From NCBI GenBank assembly GCA_930367215.1, contig OV884056.1:46376308-46440307 (forward strand): a DNA stretch of 64,000 nucleotides, read 5' to 3'. Origin of the DNA: Pollenia angustigena (taxonomy: Eukaryota > Arthropoda > Insecta > Diptera > Polleniidae). This document shows, in pieces, positions 61,667 to 64,000 of this stretch. Under the pieces are notes generated by a model that worked only from the letters and a program-made list of their open reading frames with translations, made no database searches and had not been told where the DNA came from. Position numbers and translations under genes: made by a program. The stretch's first letter is position 1, and each line of letters begins with the position of its first letter.

Positions 61667-62493
61667 TAGAATTTTAGCTTATTGATGGAACAGGTTGTAT
61701 ATTAGATCTTTCACTTCGTGCACTATCTTCGTTTTCTATTAACCTTCTATACATTTTAATTTTGGACTCAAATGTCTTTTTTTCCAATGATAGACAATTT
61801 TGCAAACGTCTTTTTTTCATAGTTATCTTTTATCACAAAAAGTATACTTTTATTATTTAATTTAATTTCTTAATAGGTATTTTCTATCTTATTGTCACTT
61901 TTTTATATTTTAATAGGTATTTGTGTTATTTTTATTGTCACTCAATTCTTGCTTTCTGTCAAGGCAAATATTATTTTTTATCACTCTTTATTGTCACTGT
62001 CAATTTTTATTTCACTTTTTTTATATTTATTTTAAATAATATAATGGGCGCACGTCACAATTTCATAAAATTCCTTTCGCTTTTAAAATTAATCTTGAAT
62101 TTTTTACATATTTTACACATTCCATTCAAAAATGAAACTGTCTAACATACATTCGTTGTTTCACTCTTACATACGCATTTCATTCCTGGAGTAATTAGCG
62201 TTGCCACTAGCAAACATTTCTTCCTAAAATGTTTTTAACAACAGCAATTCCCAAAATTCCACCACTTTTTTTTTTAAATAATTAATACAAATTTAGCTAA
62301 ATTCTTATAATTATTAAAATTTATGAAACGTATTAACAGATATATTCAACATATTATTAAGTATATATAAAAATAAGAAGAAAAGATTAATAAAATTTGG
62401 GCTTTGCAAAATATTCCTAATTTGGTATACAAACGCACACGAGTGGCAACGCCACTTGTAACAATAAAAACAAACAAAAATAGTGCGTGTGTA

Positions 62494-63321
62494 TTAGTTT
62501 CGGTCATCCATTTCTTGTAGGGGAGCTATAGGAAAGTTGTAAAAAAAACTCATAAAATTCAGAAAAATGCATGAAATCTTTATTTGAATCGATAGTACGG
62601 TCCATATAATTAAATGTTTGAAGATTATTTCATGCAAATGTTGACCGTGATTGCGCCTCAAATGGTCCATCCGCTTAGTCCAATGTTGGCATTCTGTTTC
62701 CAACATTTCGGCCGGTATCTCACGAATAAATGCTTCAATGTTTTCTTCCAATGCGTCAATTGAAGCGGGCATGTGTGTATAGACATGAGCTTTAACGTAG
62801 CCGCACAAAAAATAGTCTAAAGACGTTAAATCGCACGATCTAGGCGGCCAATTGACCGGTCCCGAACGTGAAATAAAATGTTCACCGAACTCGCCTCTCA
62901 ATAAGTCCATTGTTAAGCGTGCTGTGTGGCATGTGGCACCGTCTTGTTGAAACCACATGTCGTGCAAGTCAACAAGCTCTTGCATTTTGGGCAAAAAAAA
63001 GTTGGATATCATCTCACGGTAGCGCTCACCATTCACAGTTACGTTACGATTCGCATCATCTTGGAACGGTCCAATGATGCCACCAGCCCATAAACCGCAC
63101 CAAACTGTGACTTTTTCTCGATGCATAAATAGCTCTTGCAATGCTTCTGGCTGATCTTCACTCCAAAATCGACAATTCGGCTTATTAACTTACCCATTGA
63201 CCCAAAAATGAGCTTCGTCGCTGAACACAAGAAGCGCGCGATGAATTTTCTTAACAGAGCACGCATTTTGATAATAAAATTCAATAATTTGCAAGCGTTG
63301 TTCGTTTGTAAGACGATTCAT
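62494..63321 (-). pseudogene. Broken transposase (copy 17)
   Basis: Standard broken form with one change beside the internal stop (attgaccca near 63197). Confidence 0.85.
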
Positions 63322-64000
63322 GGTTAAATTATAGACCAAACTGAAGATGTTTGACAGTGAAACAAAACACGAAACGTGCGTCAGCTGTTTAAACCAGTGC
63401 TGCCAAAAAGATAATAGCTAAAAAATCACCCATTATATTAGCGGAATATAACAAATCTTAAAATGTTGTTTATAGACATATTTTAACATAAAATAAGTAA
63501 TGACGTAGAAAACAAAATAAAATTTCTGTAAATATTCTACTGGATAACCCCATTTCTTTAAATCTTAAAGTGAACGACGTCACGGGTAAAAGCTAGTTAC
63601 AAAATAAAACATGGGTGGGGGTAGGTCTTTTTTGATCTACCTTGTATATATATTTTTAAGAAATGTTGCTTCTTTTTTTGGCAACTTTTAACACTTTTTC
63701 TCTTTTAGTTTTGGTACTTTCTTATTTTCAAAAAATTTGGCTAGAGATATTGTCCAGATTTAAGTGGGGTATATTTTAAGAGGTTAAAACGAAAAATGTT
63801 TTACTTTTGATACTTTTTCTCTTTTGGATAAATTTGGTATACAGATTGCATATGGTCGAGATCAAAATATACGGTATTTTTTAATGGATAAAATTGGGAT
63901 AAAACTGTTACTTTTTATCTCTTCGAAAAATTTGGTATTCATATAAAACATAACCTAAATTAACGTACAGAGTACTTTCTGGGGGAATAAAATGAGTCAA
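62530..64000. repeat. Tandem array unit 17 (cut by window end)
   Basis: Contains the transposase and most of the TACTTTT-rich spacer. The window ends before the palindromic cluster, so the array continues beyond 64000. Confidence 0.96.

Larger units (their letters stand above)
58887..62529. repeat. Tandem array unit 16
   Basis: 3,643 bp. Sister of unit 15 by shared variants, but it lacks the 14-bp deletion seen there. Confidence 0.96.

Noticed and set aside
1..64000. Possibility that the array is purely an assembly artefact
   Set aside because: Units carry distinct private indels, a unit-specific MITE, a satellite insertion and higher-order structure, which simple assembly duplication would not create. 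Exact copy number still needs read-depth support.

Overview
The window looks like insect nuclear DNA, most likely from a Drosophila-like fly. It is strongly AT-rich, it has no prokaryotic gene organisation, its recognisable gene has short GT...AG introns (61 and 94 nt), and the rest is mobile-element debris. Almost all of it is one head-to-tail tandem array with a period of about 3,645 bp. Counting from a landmark in the transposase tail, units begin at 1, 3647, 7293, 10892, 15033, 19719, 23354, 26999, 30642, 38280, 42389, 46032, 47969, 51615, 55260, 58887 and 62530. The last unit runs off the window.

Each unit, read left to right, holds: (i) a minus-strand remnant of a Tc1/mariner-superfamily transposase with a DDE/D core, always broken by an in-frame stop and an internal deletion; (ii) a non-coding AT-rich stretch with recurring TACTTTTT-type motifs; (iii) a cluster of palindromic repeats, usually including a perfect 26-bp palindrome; (iv) a minus-strand three-exon gene whose spliced 141-residue product resembles the DUF4806 family; (v) an AT-rich upstream region containing an IR-flanked segment of about 254 bp. 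The DUF4806-like reading frame is intact in 13 of 16 copies. No transposase copy is intact.

Several units carry private rearrangements: a 46-bp deletion (unit 3), a 496-bp duplication inside the transposase (unit 4), a 1,057-bp internal duplication (unit 5), a deletion of about 388 bp (unit 9), and a deletion of about 1.7 kb with filler DNA (unit 12). Unit 9 is also interrupted by about 4.37 kb of an unrelated 470-bp satellite. This satellite is arranged as two opposed arrays (33751-35820 forward, 35821-38120 reverse) and is flanked by a direct repeat of up to 15 bp copied from the target. In unit 10 a 467-bp MITE with 34-bp terminal inverted repeats sits in intron 2 of the DUF4806-like gene.

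Shared diagnostic variants show higher-order structure: units 10-11 pair with 12-13, 15 with 16, 9 with 10, 1 with 2 and 2 with 3. This indicates recent unequal exchange or segmental duplication. No tRNA, rRNA, CRISPR or intact autonomous transposon was seen.
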